Shown here: one piece after another, positions 1 to 14,300 of the stretch
How the letters are laid out: every line of letters starts with the position of its first letter
Numbering within the stretch: position 1 is the first letter of the stretch
Assembly (NCBI GenBank): GCA_030142905.1
Contig: JASJOG010000002.1
Span: forward strand, 6,556,501-6,620,500
Direction: 5' to 3'
Source: Heliopora coerulea
Lineage: Eukaryota; Cnidaria; Anthozoa; Scleralcyonacea; Helioporidae
Length of the DNA stretch: 64,000 bases
Position numbers and translations under genes: made by a program
The notes under the pieces: model-generated
Databases searched by the model: none
What the model saw: the letters and a program-made list of their open reading frames with translations, nothing else
Told to the model about the DNA's origin: nothing

Positions 1-159
1 AAACTGTGCTGACAGGACTTCTACTGTGTCAACAATTTAATTTTCCACAAACAGGTTATTTGCTCGTGTGGCATCCCCGCACCCCCTTTCGCTACGTCCC
101 CTATCATGGCTGCCACATGAGCAGCACGTATCTCAAACTTGTGGCTCAGCTGAGCATCT

Positions 160-280
160 GATCTCCTTAGCTCAATGGTTAGAGCGTCTCACTGGGCATC
201 AGGAGGTTGTGGGTTCGATCCCCGCCTGGGGCTCAGAAATCTTTTTTCTGAGTTATGGGCTGAACGAACGCCTGATGATC
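160..280 (+). repeat. tRNA-derived SINE, family 1
   Basis: A tRNA-like head carries a Pol III A-box-like segment (TAGCTCAATGGTTAGAGC) and B-box (GGGTTCGATCCCC), followed by a non-tRNA body (CAGAAATC..TTTTTCTGAG). The acceptor stem does not pair, so this is not a working tRNA gene. The same head and body recur on the minus strand at 18430-18770, which shows a dispersed family. Confidence 0.7.
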
Positions 281-654
281 ATCTATCAATCCAGTTTTCT
301 TCATATTGCTCAGCCTCGTGGCAAATAATTTGTCGTCAAAGTTATTGACCTCATGTGGCCACCTCAATGAAGGGGATGGGTTTGACGATGTAAAAAGTTG
401 GCTTGCCTGTGAAAGGAAATATTTAGACTTGCCCCAAGTTTGCCTCTTTATGTGCTTTCTTGCTCGCCCTGAAACTTAGAGAGAGGCAGACTTGGAGCAA
501 GTCTGGAAAATATTATGCGTAGATCTTTGTTCATGTTCCCGATATTAACGACATATGTATTGCCTTTAGCGGTTTGAGCCATTTGACGGCGTTTCTTACA
601 ACTGACAATCGGTTGATCGAACCAAAAAAAATTATGCCGATTCATACATTCCTC

Positions 655-1505
655 GCACTCTAAAAAAATGTTATAATTTAACACACCTTTATAGTCCAAA
701 ATTTAACACACTTTCATGTTTGTTACAAAACACGTTAAAATTTGTGTTAGGAAACTTATCTTAAGGTGTGTTTTAGAAAAGCTGTGCTTTCCTACACACC
801 ATGGTATGTTTTCCTACACATTTCGGTATATTTTATTGCACACCTTGGCAGCCCATTTCAAATAAACTAAGGTGTGTAAATTAAAACATTGTAAAGTGTG
901 TAATTTAACTCACCTTAAGTATTGCTATTCTACACACCTTAATAAGCTGTGTTATACAACACAGCTCAAGATGTTTTGCTGAACACACCTGCACTTAAAG
1001 GAATACATTAGCTAATTGAGCACAAAAGCTGGAACAAAATGAGGAGACAATGACATATAAACTGCTAGATGAATTTACATCAAGGAAAGAAATAAAATCT
1101 TGTTTATGTCAGAAGACTGCATATTAAGAGAATTAGAAATTTTAATAATGCATTCTTTACGATACAAACTTATAACAAACACACCATAGACACCATATAC
1201 CTCATACTGATAAGTTTTCCATATTCATTGAAAGTTGCTCTAAATACTCATTCTCAATGTTTGTGTGTTGTTGAAAAGGCCTAAAAGATTTGCAAAGGGT
1301 GTGTTGCTGGAAAGGTGTATTACTTGAAAAGATGTGTTACTTGAAAAGGTGCGTTTCTCAAAAGGTGTGTTATTTAAAAAGTTTATTACTAGAAAGGCGT
1401 GTTGTTAGAATGGTGTGTTGTTAAACAGTTGTGTGAGAAAGTTGCGTTAGAAAGGTGTGTTATTAGAAAGGTTTGTTATTAGAAAGGTGTGCTATTAGAA
1501 ATATT
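655..1505. repeat. irregular array of AAGGTGTGT / ACACACCTT motifs
   Basis: The 9-mer AAGGTGTGT and its complement recur many times over about 850 bp at irregular spacing and in both orientations, becoming closely spaced (about 20 bp) near 1290-1500. It is too irregular for a simple microsatellite and looks like a degraded short-unit minisatellite. The core resembles a T-box half site, but that is only a resemblance. Confidence 0.6.
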
Positions 1506-1892
1506 TTAGAAAGAACGTAATTCCAGTGTTATATGTAAGTTCCTCAACCTCATCAACCGCTACACCTAATCCAGTTTCCGACACAAAATCTTTAATAGAA
1601 ACACCATTAAAGTCAGCTACCGTTGCATGGATAACGTTGCACCATTATTTCGAAACATAACTTCCGTATCCTTTTGACAAAACAACAACATAGCTCCGAA
1701 GAAAGCAAATGCAATTGCAGAAATAAAGACGAAAATTGCTTAGGAGATGGAATCATCTTCAAACCTGACGTGACAACGACAAACGCAGACCAAAAACGAT
1801 GCATTGGGCATGATGGCCAATAGCTTCAAACAACGTTGTAACAACTACCAGTCCGGGCAAAAATCTTAACTCGACGGCTTAGCTGACGAGTA

Positions 1893-2699
1893 CAGTGGAA
1901 CCCCGCCATACGGCCACCTTGTTATTACGGCCACTTTTTATGTCTTGGCAAAACGTCCATGCATTTTCTTATCTGAAAACTCCGTTAATGCGACCACCCC
2001 TTTCATGAGGCCAACGGCTACGTTGTGAAATCCCAACTTGTATATTTCTTTATAAATCCACCTCGTTAATACGACCACCCAAACTGAATGTGCATTCCAA
2101 AGGGCAGATTAGCGACTTACGAAAATAAATCTTGAGAAACAATAACGATTTTCTTTTTTAATTGAAAATATCAGTAACATATCATGTCGTCGACTTTTAT
2201 AACAGCCATTTCCTTCACAAAGCAATGTAATACGAGCCTTATTAAATGACAAAGGAAAATCAGATAATATCCGTTAATTTTGTCAAAATGATTAAGTCAT
2301 TGTACTTGCACAGAACAAGTCAATCGAAAGTCACAGATTTTTTTCAAAATCCTGTTGAAAGTTTATTAATTACTGAAAGTAACATGGAAAATTGGAGAGT
2401 TTGGGGCCTTTGTTTTGAAAAGGACAATATGTATAGCAGATTGTTCCTGTTGATCAAATTCAGTTATGTTTATCTTACTGTGTAGCTCCGTCTCAATTAA
2501 TATATTTGCATTCTGGATGCTTAAGAAATGTTGATTAAAAGTGCAATTGTGATACAACTGTCATGACGTCACTTGAAAGAGACCAGCCATGAAATTTGAC
2601 CCTACCCTGTCAATACGGCCACCCCGTTTATACGACCACCTTGTTAATACGGCCAGATACCTATGGCTCGCTGGTGGCCGTATTAACGGGGTTCCACTT
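1893..2699. mobile_element. non-autonomous pogo/Tigger-like TIR element
   Basis: It starts CAGTGGAACCCCG and ends CGGGGTTCCACTT, giving terminal inverted repeats of about 27 bp (right-end last base mutated). A TA lies just outside the left end. Internal copies of the terminal motif (GTTAATACGGCCACC variants) recur near both ends, as in subterminal repeats. No transposase frame is inside. Related ends occur at 30061-30219 and 42255-42372. Length about 807 bp. Confidence 0.75.
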
Positions 2700-4926
2700 T
2701 TTATTAATCATTTAATAACTTAATTACTCGTTTATACATTCGATGAATGATTTTACTGACATTTAGTAAAAAACTAATCTGTAATTGATGTCAGAAAAAA
2801 GTTCAGTTGACCACATGTATAAGTAACTTTAGGAGAAAGCTAATAAGTTTGCATCAGTAAGAGACCTATATCTAGAGTAGAATGTTAAAGTGGAGACTCG
2901 TCATAGAAGTAAGTGTTAATCGTTGAACTAAAAATGTATGCATCATTCACCACAAGATGTTTAGTATGATTTACTAATAGGTTTACTAACATTATTTTCA
3001 GATCGAAAAACTGAAATTAAATTCAAATTTCTATATTCAATTAACGACTCCTTCGGCTCGTTCACACGTCACCGGTCAACATCTCCGACTGTCCACCAAC
3101 GAAGGATATACATACAAAACCGAACTTTCCAAACACATTTTGGGCTTAAATATAAGCGATGACCTTTCACACTTCCCTTGGAAATTTTGAAATTTTAAAG
3201 TGACTGGGTGTGGGGAACGCAAGAAGAAACCCACATTATCATAATAGTCGCTAGTTCTGATTATTTATTCTCAATCACAAGGATAAACACTCGTCACATA
3301 TCACTAACCCACCGAGCACATGCACACTCACAGTGTCTTTTTATTACTGATCACATCACCTACATATACACTTCCTCTTTAAGCTTATTGGCTCTAATAA
3401 AAGTAATCCCGTTAAACCTAACAGTTTCCGACATAGGAAGGCCATTTTCGACGTCCCGGAGATACAAATTGAGGTTACTTAATGACTTTGGGGTACATAG
3501 TAGTATGGTTGCTCTTCAGGAACGACAGATAAAGCTTAGCTTTTCCTTGTTTCAGTTCTTACAGTGAAAGTAGCCAGCGTTTAACATCGTTTTTTTACAA
3601 TTATAGCAAGAGAAGAACCAGGTGGGAACCATATTCGAACCATAAAAATCAGACTTAGGCCGAATCAACGCGTTACAAAGCCCTAAGCACATGTAAAAGT
3701 TTTGAGATATATGTAGTGGTATGCATGTCCTTTCGTCGCCACTCGCAACAGTTTTAAAAAATGAGAAAAGGTCAGAAAAAAATTAAGATCTGTTGACAAA
3801 ATAAGCCTGCTATTCATCGGGGTAATTATTCGGGCAGACATAGCAATTCATCAGTGTTAGTGTCAGATGATTCCAGATCAATTAATTCCACATGATACCT
3901 TCGACAGCAGATTTTGTAAGTACGAACTCGTCTCGTCTATTTTCTTTACATTTCTTAGTTAGTAAAATGTAATTCATATAATCAACAGCAAAGAACTACA
4001 AAACGGAACTAAGAGATTAGATTAAATGAAACATTCAAAGTTAAATACCTGCTTTCACTTTGCAGTACCTCATGGATTTAAATGAGAAGGCTGAGCTTCC
4101 CCAAAATGGGCCAAGTGTTACGAAAGTAACGTCTTATCGTCATTGGCTTGAAAGCAGTTCATGTAAAGTTCAGCCATGTTTATGGACTGACACTCGACCT
4201 ACGTCTACGAGATTTTGAAGATTTCAATAACGGACAGGTATAGTCAGTGTAGCTAGACCAAATTAGAGGAGCGCAGATTTGGCCAAGAAAGTTTGAAGCT
4301 GCCGTTGGAAATCGAATAACATTATGATCAATGTACGCAATGGAAATACTATGTAGCTATCTCAGAGGCTACAAGAACTGTATCAGTCAGGCTTCGAGTT
4401 TCAGTGCTAATGAGCACTGCGTCTCAAAACAAACAAACAAACAAACAAAAAACAAAACCAACAGACAATACTTTTGCATTTCTAGAAAATAATATTTTTC
4501 AATGGAAAGGAGACTTATCAATCGAAAATAAATGACAATAATATGAGTGTACAGATGGCTTTGGCAGCATTCTAAGAGGCTTTAAAAAGCTATTATTCTT
4601 CCAAGGGTTTAAATGTATATTCTGACTTCAACCCCTGCCCCCCCCAAAAAAATGAAATTCGTTTCTACGCCACGGGCGTTGATATCGAAAGCTTCTACGA
4701 CTTTCGTAGTCCCCCCCGTTCGGTGACGCCACTGGTTTTCTTGTAAGTAATGTTAATTAGTTTAACTGTTGACGAATCAGAAGCAGGCTTAGCCACGAGT
4801 ACATTCTCCTGTCTTCGATGACTACTAGATCGACATTACTACAACAGCTGAAAGTACAGAAGGGAGAGAAGTCGTCCAGTCGGCCAGGAGTATTCGAATA
4901 GACGTTTCTGAACAGCAAGTGGAGCC

Positions 4927-6532
4927 ATGGACGACGAAGACCTGATGGAAGCCAGCTCAGTGCCTTGCGTAGTGGATGGTAAGCCATTTAACCGAGGCTT
5001 TCGGGCGAGTAAGCCATTTAAGTTGCAATACTCATTTTGGCGTTCTTACTCAATTCCATTTAGCACCAAGGAGGGATGACAGAGCTGGAACCGCCGAAAT
5101 GGGAATACAAGCGGATTTTTCTGACGAAGAAGAGTGTGATTCGGAAAATTCCTTCACGGATGTTGACCACGAGTTCTCCAAAGGTACGACTGACGCTGAG
5201 CAGACATCGAGCGCTATCACACAACAAGAGCAGTCAGCATCTCTCGTAAACGCTTCGAGATCGGCCAAGGTTATGGCAAGAAAAATCGTGGAATTAAAGT
5301 ATTTTTTCGGCGAAGATCTTTCGAAGAACGAACTGGAGAAACGTAAGTGCTCATTAACGTGTTCACGTTCGACTTTCTTATTTACACGTGCACGTAAAGG
5401 ACGACAGCTGGAGTATACAATTTTGCATTTTTTATTACTCCGTAATGATCGTTCTTTGTATCTGGAAAGATTGCCGGATGGTAAACATGTGCATAGTTGT
5501 TTATGGGATTGGTTATCGAATACATAGTGATCTGGACTGATAAATCAAGGCAAACTGTATTGGCATGGCATTGCTATATTTGCAGGCATGAATAAACAGC
5601 GTACCCAGAGGGCCAAAGTAGCACACACATCCAGGTACTGGAAACTTTGTGCACACGGATAGGAAATGATGAATCTACTATTCATATAGGGTAACCCTAT
5701 CAGGTATAGTGTTATACTGCACAAAGCAAGACAAAGTACAATAGAATATACAGATCTATTGACAGAAATTAAAAGGTTTACCGAGCTATTTTCCAACATT
5801 TTATATTTGAATGCTATTGAAGGAGTTCATGTGATGTGTTCTAGGAAACCAAGCTGGGGACATTTCATCAGATTTTGCATCTGATGTCAATCAGATACAT
5901 AATAACTGTGTCAACTGAACAGTAATTTGTTTGCACTAGTGTATTTAGAGGGTGAGGGCATGGTGCCATGGACCCAGACCATGTTGAGGTCAATTAACTT
6001 GCTTTTCAGCTCTTTAAGGTGGGCTGTTGGGCCATTGATGGAAGAGAATGGCCTCATCTAAGGAAAATCCTGGTTACACCACTGTTTGTTTGTAATTCCA
6101 CTGATTTTTTAATTTTTTTTTCACTAACTTTTTCTCCAATTCCAGAATTTTTTTCTTAATTCTAATATACCTTATAATGTGCATTTCTGGATTGCTTTTT
6201 CTTCATGGCTAATTCAGCATTTAAGTTATGTTGTCAATTGTTACCTAGGCAGTTCCACAATCAATCTGTGCTGATTATATCTATTTTTATAGTGATGATA
6301 TTTCATGTACCTATATTTTTTTGTATCAAATGTCCTATCCCTGCTATTTATCCTGGGTAAAAAGACCTAATGCATATAACCACTGATGTTGCACCACAAC
6401 AGGTGCTGGTTTATCTTATAAGAAGCATGTTGACTGTGAAAGTTTTAATCATTTTTAATGTTTAAAGCAAAAATGTCAATAGTCATATGCAAATGATCCG
6501 TAGTTTACAAATATCAGTATAAAGGTTACATG

Positions 6533-6571
<39 letters not shown>

Positions 6572-9500
6572 GTCATTTTACTGCCATTTTCCCTGCTTAT
6601 GCAGGGGTTGGCCATATGAGCCAAGGTCCACTTGGTACATCAGGTGTGTTGCCTTCATCCATGGAGTTTCCCCCACGCACACTTCTCTTGGGTTCCCCAT
6701 CTTGAGTTTTGATGAGGGAAGATAGGGACCCCCATGTGATACTTTGGGCTGTACCATGCCCATGCTTCTTGACTGCCATGTTGAGTGCTTTGAGGCTTGA
6801 GATTTTTATGGCCAAATGCCCTTCCTGGTGCCAAATAAAGGTCACATGCTTAACTGAAAATCTAACTGAAACATTTACTTAATAACTATATGGATATTGC
6901 CTTAACCAACACAGAAATGGTTAATAGTACCAATGACCAAACACTTGACAAGTTACATGTGACCATGGTAGCACAAGTAACAGAGTAGGTGAGCTTTAGG
7001 GCAGTGGCTAAATGTTAATTAAGAATTAATATTTACAGTGGATTTCAAATTAGTAAAGAAATTTTTCCATAATTATGCTGAAAAGTTAGCAATTATCATA
7101 GGCTTTAGGCTTTTTGGTGGCTTTCAATTTGATTGTGTGGATTAGAGTCTTGGAGAAAACACTTGCACACATCCTTGTGAGAGCTATGTGTATTTTGTTT
7201 TGCCTGCTTTGAAAATGTTGTTTGTCCATAAGTCTCAAAAGATATATTAAAGAAACATCTTATATGAAGAGTTTTAAAGTGATTTTTGTATCCAGGTGTT
7301 AATCAGGAGTTGAGTGTGTGTCAAATACAGATGTTAGATTGGTTAAATGACCATGGAATTCCTGTTCAAATTGGTACTAAATGTAATGCAAAGTGGCACA
7401 CCTAAAATTATATATCTTGACTGTAGTGTTGTGGGATATCCTTTGGATAACTAGCCACATCCATGTCAAATAATTTTGGACAATGTTGCACCTTAATCAC
7501 ATGAAATAACTGTTTTGTTGGAAAGACAATAAATGGAAGGGAATGCCCATATTGAGCATCTGTTTAAATCCATGGTAAGGCCTATTCTAAGAAAATTTAA
7601 GTACAGGTGTAATGTACACTTCAGGGCTAGTATCAAGGTTAGCAGGCATGTATATATTGGTGTTCCCATCTGACCTTATTACTGGAGGGGGAGGCAAGTG
7701 TTAAAGCAGGCATTACAAGAAGTTTATAGCTGAAAATCACAAAGAGACATTCAATACTAATATGTCAAGGTTTATCAAACTGTCTTGTTTGCCTAAATTG
7801 ATTTAAACTATAAAGTTGGTAGAGTTACTTTAGCTAGGTGATTGTCTAATGTTGAAACAAACCACTGTTCAACTCCCTGCCCGCTGAGAAAACTAATGAT
7901 CAGATCCTCAATCCTCTAACTTTCCAAAAATCTTAAAATTCCAATAATGCACAGCTTTAAATTCAATAATGCACATTCTCCAGTCAATACTATACAATGT
8001 GTGCATTACTGCATGCTAGAATAGGCCATGATCCATGGCGTGGAAGTGTCTTTTTATAGTGGAAAACCCAGTCAGCTAGCTAGGGTAAGCTGTTCTCCCT
8101 GGAGGTCCAATAAGGTCCACTCCTCATGGGTCCAACGTTACTACAGGAGGAAACCAGAGTACGTAGCAATGCTTAATAGAATCAAACAGGACAGCAGTTG
8201 TCTCACATGTAACCAAGGTAACTTTAATCAGATAACTACATGGAGCTGGAATTAGTGCTGCTCCCATCGGTTTATATCCGTAATTGATTAATCGCTGTCA
8301 ACAATCGATTAATATCGATTAATCGTATTGAATAAATTAAATCATGATACGTCCACAGTGGTTTGTCCTTTCAAAGAAAGGAGTGTGTTTTAATGTTTTT
8401 AAAGTTTTGAAATTTTCCAGTAGAAAAACTCAAGAAAAAAACTTATGTAATATAATTATATAAACACAGAGAAATAGCCAAAATAAAGAAATATGCACTT
8501 TGACTGCCTACATATTGTTTTTGTTTAAAAATAACAGTGCATCAAGAACAGCTGGCTGAAGTGCTGCACGCTTCTTCGAGACCACTATTGACTGCAATGA
8601 GAGCGCGAGAATGCTATCTCTTCGCATTTTTTTTAATTGCAGAAAGAAAGTTGAGGTGAATATCATGCTGTGCGTAGTTGTTGTCGATGATCCGATTATT
8701 TTTAAGAATAATCGATTGCCAAAAAATAATCGATTAATCGGGAGCAGCATTAGCTGGAATCGAACCCTAGTTTTGGTGAGACTTGTGTACAAAGTTGAAT
8801 GCACCTGCAGGAAACACCTGCATATGAAAACTTGAAGTCTTCTGCTCAAGACCTGCAAGAGAGGGGCTACCCAAATACCAAGCTGCCAAGCATCGTAAGA
8901 TGCAAGTGTGTGAACCAGATTAGAATCTTAGAAAGGCACCGGGAACTTTGTTGCGCTTAATAATGACCTAACAGCTTAACACATGATGACCATCATCATT
9001 ATGATCTGGCCCAGGCCACATAACAGTTTACCAGCAACAAACAGAAATATAAAATTTGTTAAATATGAACTCCTTAACCGCTTGGGCTTGTCTGCTTGAT
9101 TAGTAGAATGGTCTAGTGTTAGCCAGAGGAAAAATATAGTTGCCCTAGCCCCTTAATGGAATAATTGCAGTGTTTGTTGCTGGTATCAGAATTACTGTTT
9201 CTAATAGTTCATTTACTTTAAAATATTTATTTCATTTAGTTAGCAAAGCTGATGTTCTTGTCCCACCTGGCTTAGTAATTAACACCTCGACCATTCCAAA
9301 TGCTGGCCATGGCATATTTGCAAGATGTGAAATACCAAAGCACGAATTCTTTGGTCCGTATATTGGGAAAATAATTGACTCAAAAGATGCACAGAATTAT
9401 GAAGATTCACCTTACATATGGGAGGTATAAAACTCTTTTATTTATTGAACCTGACAGCTTTCGATTTAGTGAGAAGTTTTAATCAAGGGAGACAAAAAGT

Positions 9501-11286
9501 ATTTTTCTTTTCCATGAAGGGGGAAATATTCTCCTCATAAAATATTAGACTTACTAATTTCGTTTTCTCGGTCGGTGCAGGAAAATATTTTTGTGCCTTT
9601 TAGTCTTTTTTTTAAAAAACAAAAACCAAGGACAATATAGTCCCTTGAAGACCGAGCGAACGAATTTTACAAAGGATCTATTTTACGGCTTTTGGTTGAT
9701 TTTCTTTTCTGTTTTTAAGTGTTTTCAACTTCAGATGTTCCTGTTTCTCTTATCTTACCTCGTAACTCGTAACTTGTGTGTCTCGCTTCATGTTTCCACA
9801 AGTCAAACGTTCGTTTCCAGTTTTTTTGTACAAACTAGAAATTCGTGTACGCAACAAACCCTCGCCCACCCTTCCAATACATCTCTCGAGAATCCAAGTA
9901 ACATTGATAATTTTTCAAAGTTGTCAAAAAGACAAATCGTCCTTACTATAACTGGAAGAGGTAATGCAGTAAAGAAAACACAATATTTGGCCACAAATCA
10001 GCATCACAGACAGCTCATGAGTGAAATTTTTTTTTTTAATATTTTGTGTCTTAAAAAACTGATAAATTCTATATTATCTCAAAGTGTTATGAAAAAGATT
10101 TATACTAAATATTCATCCGGAGGTACAACACTTTGTTGACAAAGATGAAACGAATTACGGAACGGACGAAATAAACAAAGAAAACATGAAGGAGTTTTGC
10201 ATTTGCAATCGAATACGGTAAAGGTCATCATGCACAAATCACTCTTGAAGTGAGAAACACTGAAGTGGACAACTGTTTTGTCGAAGGATAATTTGGTGAC
10301 CAAAATCAAGTAGCTTTGCAACGAGTTACCTGGTGGCTGTTTACCTTGCATTTTTGTTTCGAGCCAAAAATACATCCTAACGTCTTCAATGGGGTGACAT
10401 TTCATAGCGAAAAAAATCCTGATTGAGGAAATGAAATCTGTGTGTGGAAAGTTGAGAAAGCATCCAAAGACTGTCATGCCCTGGACAACTCTTCTGGATG
10501 ACGAATGTTCTATCCCACTTCTCAAACAATCGACCATGAACGCTGTCCGGTTAAATACTGCAAAATGTTCAAAAATAATCGTCGTACAGAGATGAATGAA
10601 CCAGAATCTTCATTCTACTTTACCAATAAACACCAGCAAAATCGAGGCGGTAATATTTCGTACAAGAAGTCTCCCTTAGGGAAGAATGAAGTCGGGAAGC
10701 TATTTTTGAAAGCTGCTCAAAACAATTCCGTTCGCAGAACTTGTACTTAAAAGCTACTCGATTCAGACGTACCTGTGATTGTGCAGCTCAGGTAAGTGGT
10801 TACCAGAACGTGAAAAGTCCCAAGATTTATACTAATCGACATCTATTCAACTTCAGCAAAGAATGTCGTTTTAATGCAGTTAGTCGCTTAGCAAATGTCC
10901 TGACAGCAAGCGAGTTCCCTTACGTCTTTTGTTCATATAAATCAGAAAGAACCAAGACAAAGCATTACTGCAAAAAGTGAACAGTTGGCAAATGCATATT
11001 CCAAGGAACTAACTTTGAGAACTGCTCTGTCAAGTCATAAATTGTCCAGTTACTGAGGTGGCGAAACCAGCCGCAGGCACCAAGAAAGCCATTTCCTTTG
11101 CTGGTTTTAAATCATTTACTGGCTTCAGTGTTCAAATAATGTAAACAACTTGCGAGAGATCATACAAGGGAGAAAAGAACGAGACCAAATCGATTTGCTT
11201 CAATACGGTACCTAAGTACGGTTTGTTCAACAACATGCCAGTCCCCGAGCTTGCACACGGCATTTTTGAGCGACCGGAATCCATGG

Positions 11287-11321
<35 letters not shown>

Positions 11322-14300
11322 GAAAGATACATACACAAAGCGAAAATTTTTCTCCCTAGTCACCACGCATGTAACAGGACTCCACGCACGTCAAGATTAG
11401 TACCCTCGCACCGCGCTTCACGCGGTGGGCGAGGGGATAACTTTAAGAAAGTGTAACGAAATTTTTAAGTCAGGAATTTTCCGGCGAAGTGCCGACGTTT
11501 GAATCAAAATATTTCCGACGATTACTCGAGTTCCAAGTTTGTCACATGATGATTCGACGACTTATCGATCTGGAATCCTGCAAGAACTTCAAGGTAACTT
11601 TAAAGCTATTTTCATTGCAGAATTCATAATATCTGACATTTCCATACTTCCTGCTAAGTTATGAAAGCTTTTTCACTCATTCTTCAATCAGAAGATATTA
11701 AAGTCGTACAATTTTCTTCCATATGACAAAATTTCATTCCAAGTGGAAGCGCTGATAAAAAGTGTAACGCCAAGGAGAGCAGGATCCTGATCCCTGAGAA
11801 ATTAATCAGCGTCCGTAATGATCCTTATTAACTTCGTTTGTTCGGTCTGTACGGGAAAGTATTTGCCCGAGGTTTTCGTACAATATTTTGCTACTTTTTT
11901 GGTAGTTTGTAATTGTAAGTCTTTTGTAGAACGTCCCTGAATCTGCTTTGTTTGTTTTCAAATCAACTCGGAAATTTCCAGTTTGTGCGAAAATCGTATT
12001 GCACGGCTAGGTAGCCAATCAGCGCGGGTAGTTTTGTGTATAGACCAGATAGCGAGCTCTGCCATATAATAATTTTACATATTGATCAGAAAAGAAGCTC
12101 AACCATTTTAAAACCATTTGTCCAATCAAATAACTCACGACAGAAATCTTCTGAAGACATGTTTAAAGAAGTTTCCATGCTCTTAGATGCACTTGGAAGT
12201 TTTGAAGTAACACCTTGGCTGAGGAAACCGAAGTTCCCCTTCCATGGCTAAAGACCAACTTTTTTTCAGGGCTGCAGTCAGGGAGGGCAGTTGGGGCAAG
12301 GGGCAACCTTTACTGTCGAGAAATTCTCTATTCCATTAACTCTTTCCGTTCAGCGTGAGCCAGGGTAAAATGACAAAAGTGTTATGCCGCCTGGACAGAG
12401 TTAACAAATTAAAGTCTTGTCTTCTGTGGAGTACTTGCGGTACAAAATGCATTCTTAGAACGTTTTCAAATCTCAAATACAGAAAAACAGAAACACTTTT
12501 TTAATTTACCCTCCCCTTGCAGGAATTTCGGTTTAAGCCATGAAAAGGCTCAGATGATTATTGTCGAATAGATACATTATACTTGATTCTGAAGCAGGAA
12601 TTTCATTAGAAGCTTGCTGCCGCCGGAGCTCCGCTGGTTGTCAGTCACTAAGTCACCGGCTACTTTCCATATTCGTTGCTTTCGTTAATGGATACTTATC
12701 TCTGAGTTAACTAAATTCAATGCCCAGAATGTTGGAAATTGGATTTCTGAACGTCTAAATTTCCAAATTTTCTGGGGGGCATGCCGTTAGACCAGTCTTG
12801 GAGAAAAAGGGGCTTTATGGCTTCCTTGATTAACACAGCCACCGAATTCGGACGCCTACTTCAAGCCTTATTGAAAGCCCTGCTGAAGTTGACCCACTGT
12901 ACAGGCAGTGAAAACGTCGCCCACTGACTTATGGCCTGCCTCAAACCTATCTTCTTCGCAAGATGGAAATTAAGTTGAGTCTGTCTTATCACAGTTGATT
13001 CATCGAGATCTCTGGTTCGTGTTTGTAACAGTGAAGTTTGAAGATTTAAGCCGTGGAATACTGAGACCTGTTTAAGTCACAATGGATGCAAACTTAGGTG
13101 TACTTATACGTAACATATCAAGCACTGGATGGAGTACTGGGTCTGATTTCCTGACGACGAGAAGTGATTTGGCGAACGAGTCTATAGCCGAGTCTTTTTT
13201 ACCAACTTTCAGGTGTTTATAAATTAGAGTATCAGACCAAACGTGACTTCGGAGTTTTGTATGTTGTCTCAAAAGAATTCGAATTTAAAGGGGAAATTTG
13301 GTTTAAGTTGATAAATTTTTTTGGTAATTAAAATCTGTATGCTAAATAAGATTGCAAATTATGTCTTGTTAGTGATTTCTTTAGAATTTCTTTTGGAGGG
13401 GTTGAATTAAAACTACACTTTCAACTTGTTCAGAAAGCTAGGGCTCTTTTGTAGAAAGCTTGTACCACAGGCATTCTTGATCCACGAACAGCGTTTCTTT
13501 CTGACAAAACTTCTCAGCTGAAACAAATGATTACTACTTTTGTAATGGTAAAATAAAGCGAAATCAAGAAAGGCCAGTAGGTACTGTTTAAGACAACTTT
13601 ATTCGTTTAAGCTTTCGTCGCTTACATTATCAGACACTGAACGAGAAGCGACCAAAATGCTGCTTAAACACTGACGAAATGACCAAAATACTGCTTCTAT
13701 GTATAATTATAATATTGTATATGGTGCCTAGTTACGCGTTCAGATATTTTGTGGCGTAAAAATACCAGAAATTTTAACTAATGAAGTTATATATATATCT
13801 ATATATTGTTTTTTTAATTTAAAACTGTGTGATGTTGGTAAGAACGTAACATTTTTAAATTTTAACCGTGTTGCTCAGGACATTTTACTGTTTTGTACAG
13901 GTTAAGGACGACTACGGCCAGCTGGTTCATCTTGTCGACGGAAGCGACGCTTGCCAATCGAATTGGCTGAGATATGTCAATTGTGCGCGAACAAGTGAAG
14001 AACAGAATATGCGCCCTGTGCAGTATGAAAACAACATTTACTACATGGCAACCAGAGATATTCATCCAGGGGAGGAACTGTTGACATACTATGGAGGAAA
14101 ATACGCTAAGAAATTGGGTCTGGAAGTCCACAAGATGATGCTGCGTAGGTTTAATGTTTACATGTAGCTTTTGTTAGTTTTGCTTAGAGCACATGTAGAC
14201 TAAGTGCGACCCGCAAGTCATTTCCTTGCGGACGGCGACATGGTTCTAAAGTTGCTATCAATATGGCCCGCAGATCGTTAATGTAGAATTCCAAATGTAA

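Larger units (their letters stand above)
281..4926. other. upstream region of the PRDM-like gene, no gene seen
   Basis: I see no coding region with a recognisable family. The stretch holds the AAGGTGTGT motif array (655-1505), a TIR-bounded element (1893-2699), and otherwise AT-rich sequence. The bases just before 4927 should include the promoter and 5' UTR of the PRDM-like gene, but no clear core promoter motif could be assigned. Confidence 0.5.

Noticed and set aside
160..240. tRNA gene
   Set aside because: A and B boxes are present but the acceptor stem does not pair and the sequence continues into a shared SINE body; likewise at 15655-15735 and 52395-52480.
275..290. CTGATGA in SINE family 1 as a hammerhead core
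   Set aside because: No GAAA or closing stem follows at a suitable distance.
9591..10139. 182-codon plus-strand frame in PRDM intron 3
   Set aside because: Biased Phe/Leu/Ser composition, no family, no splice sites in phase with the PRDM exons.
10100..10537. 145-codon minus-strand frame
   Set aside because: Antisense to the Crypton-like remnant, whose plus-strand blocks make better sense.
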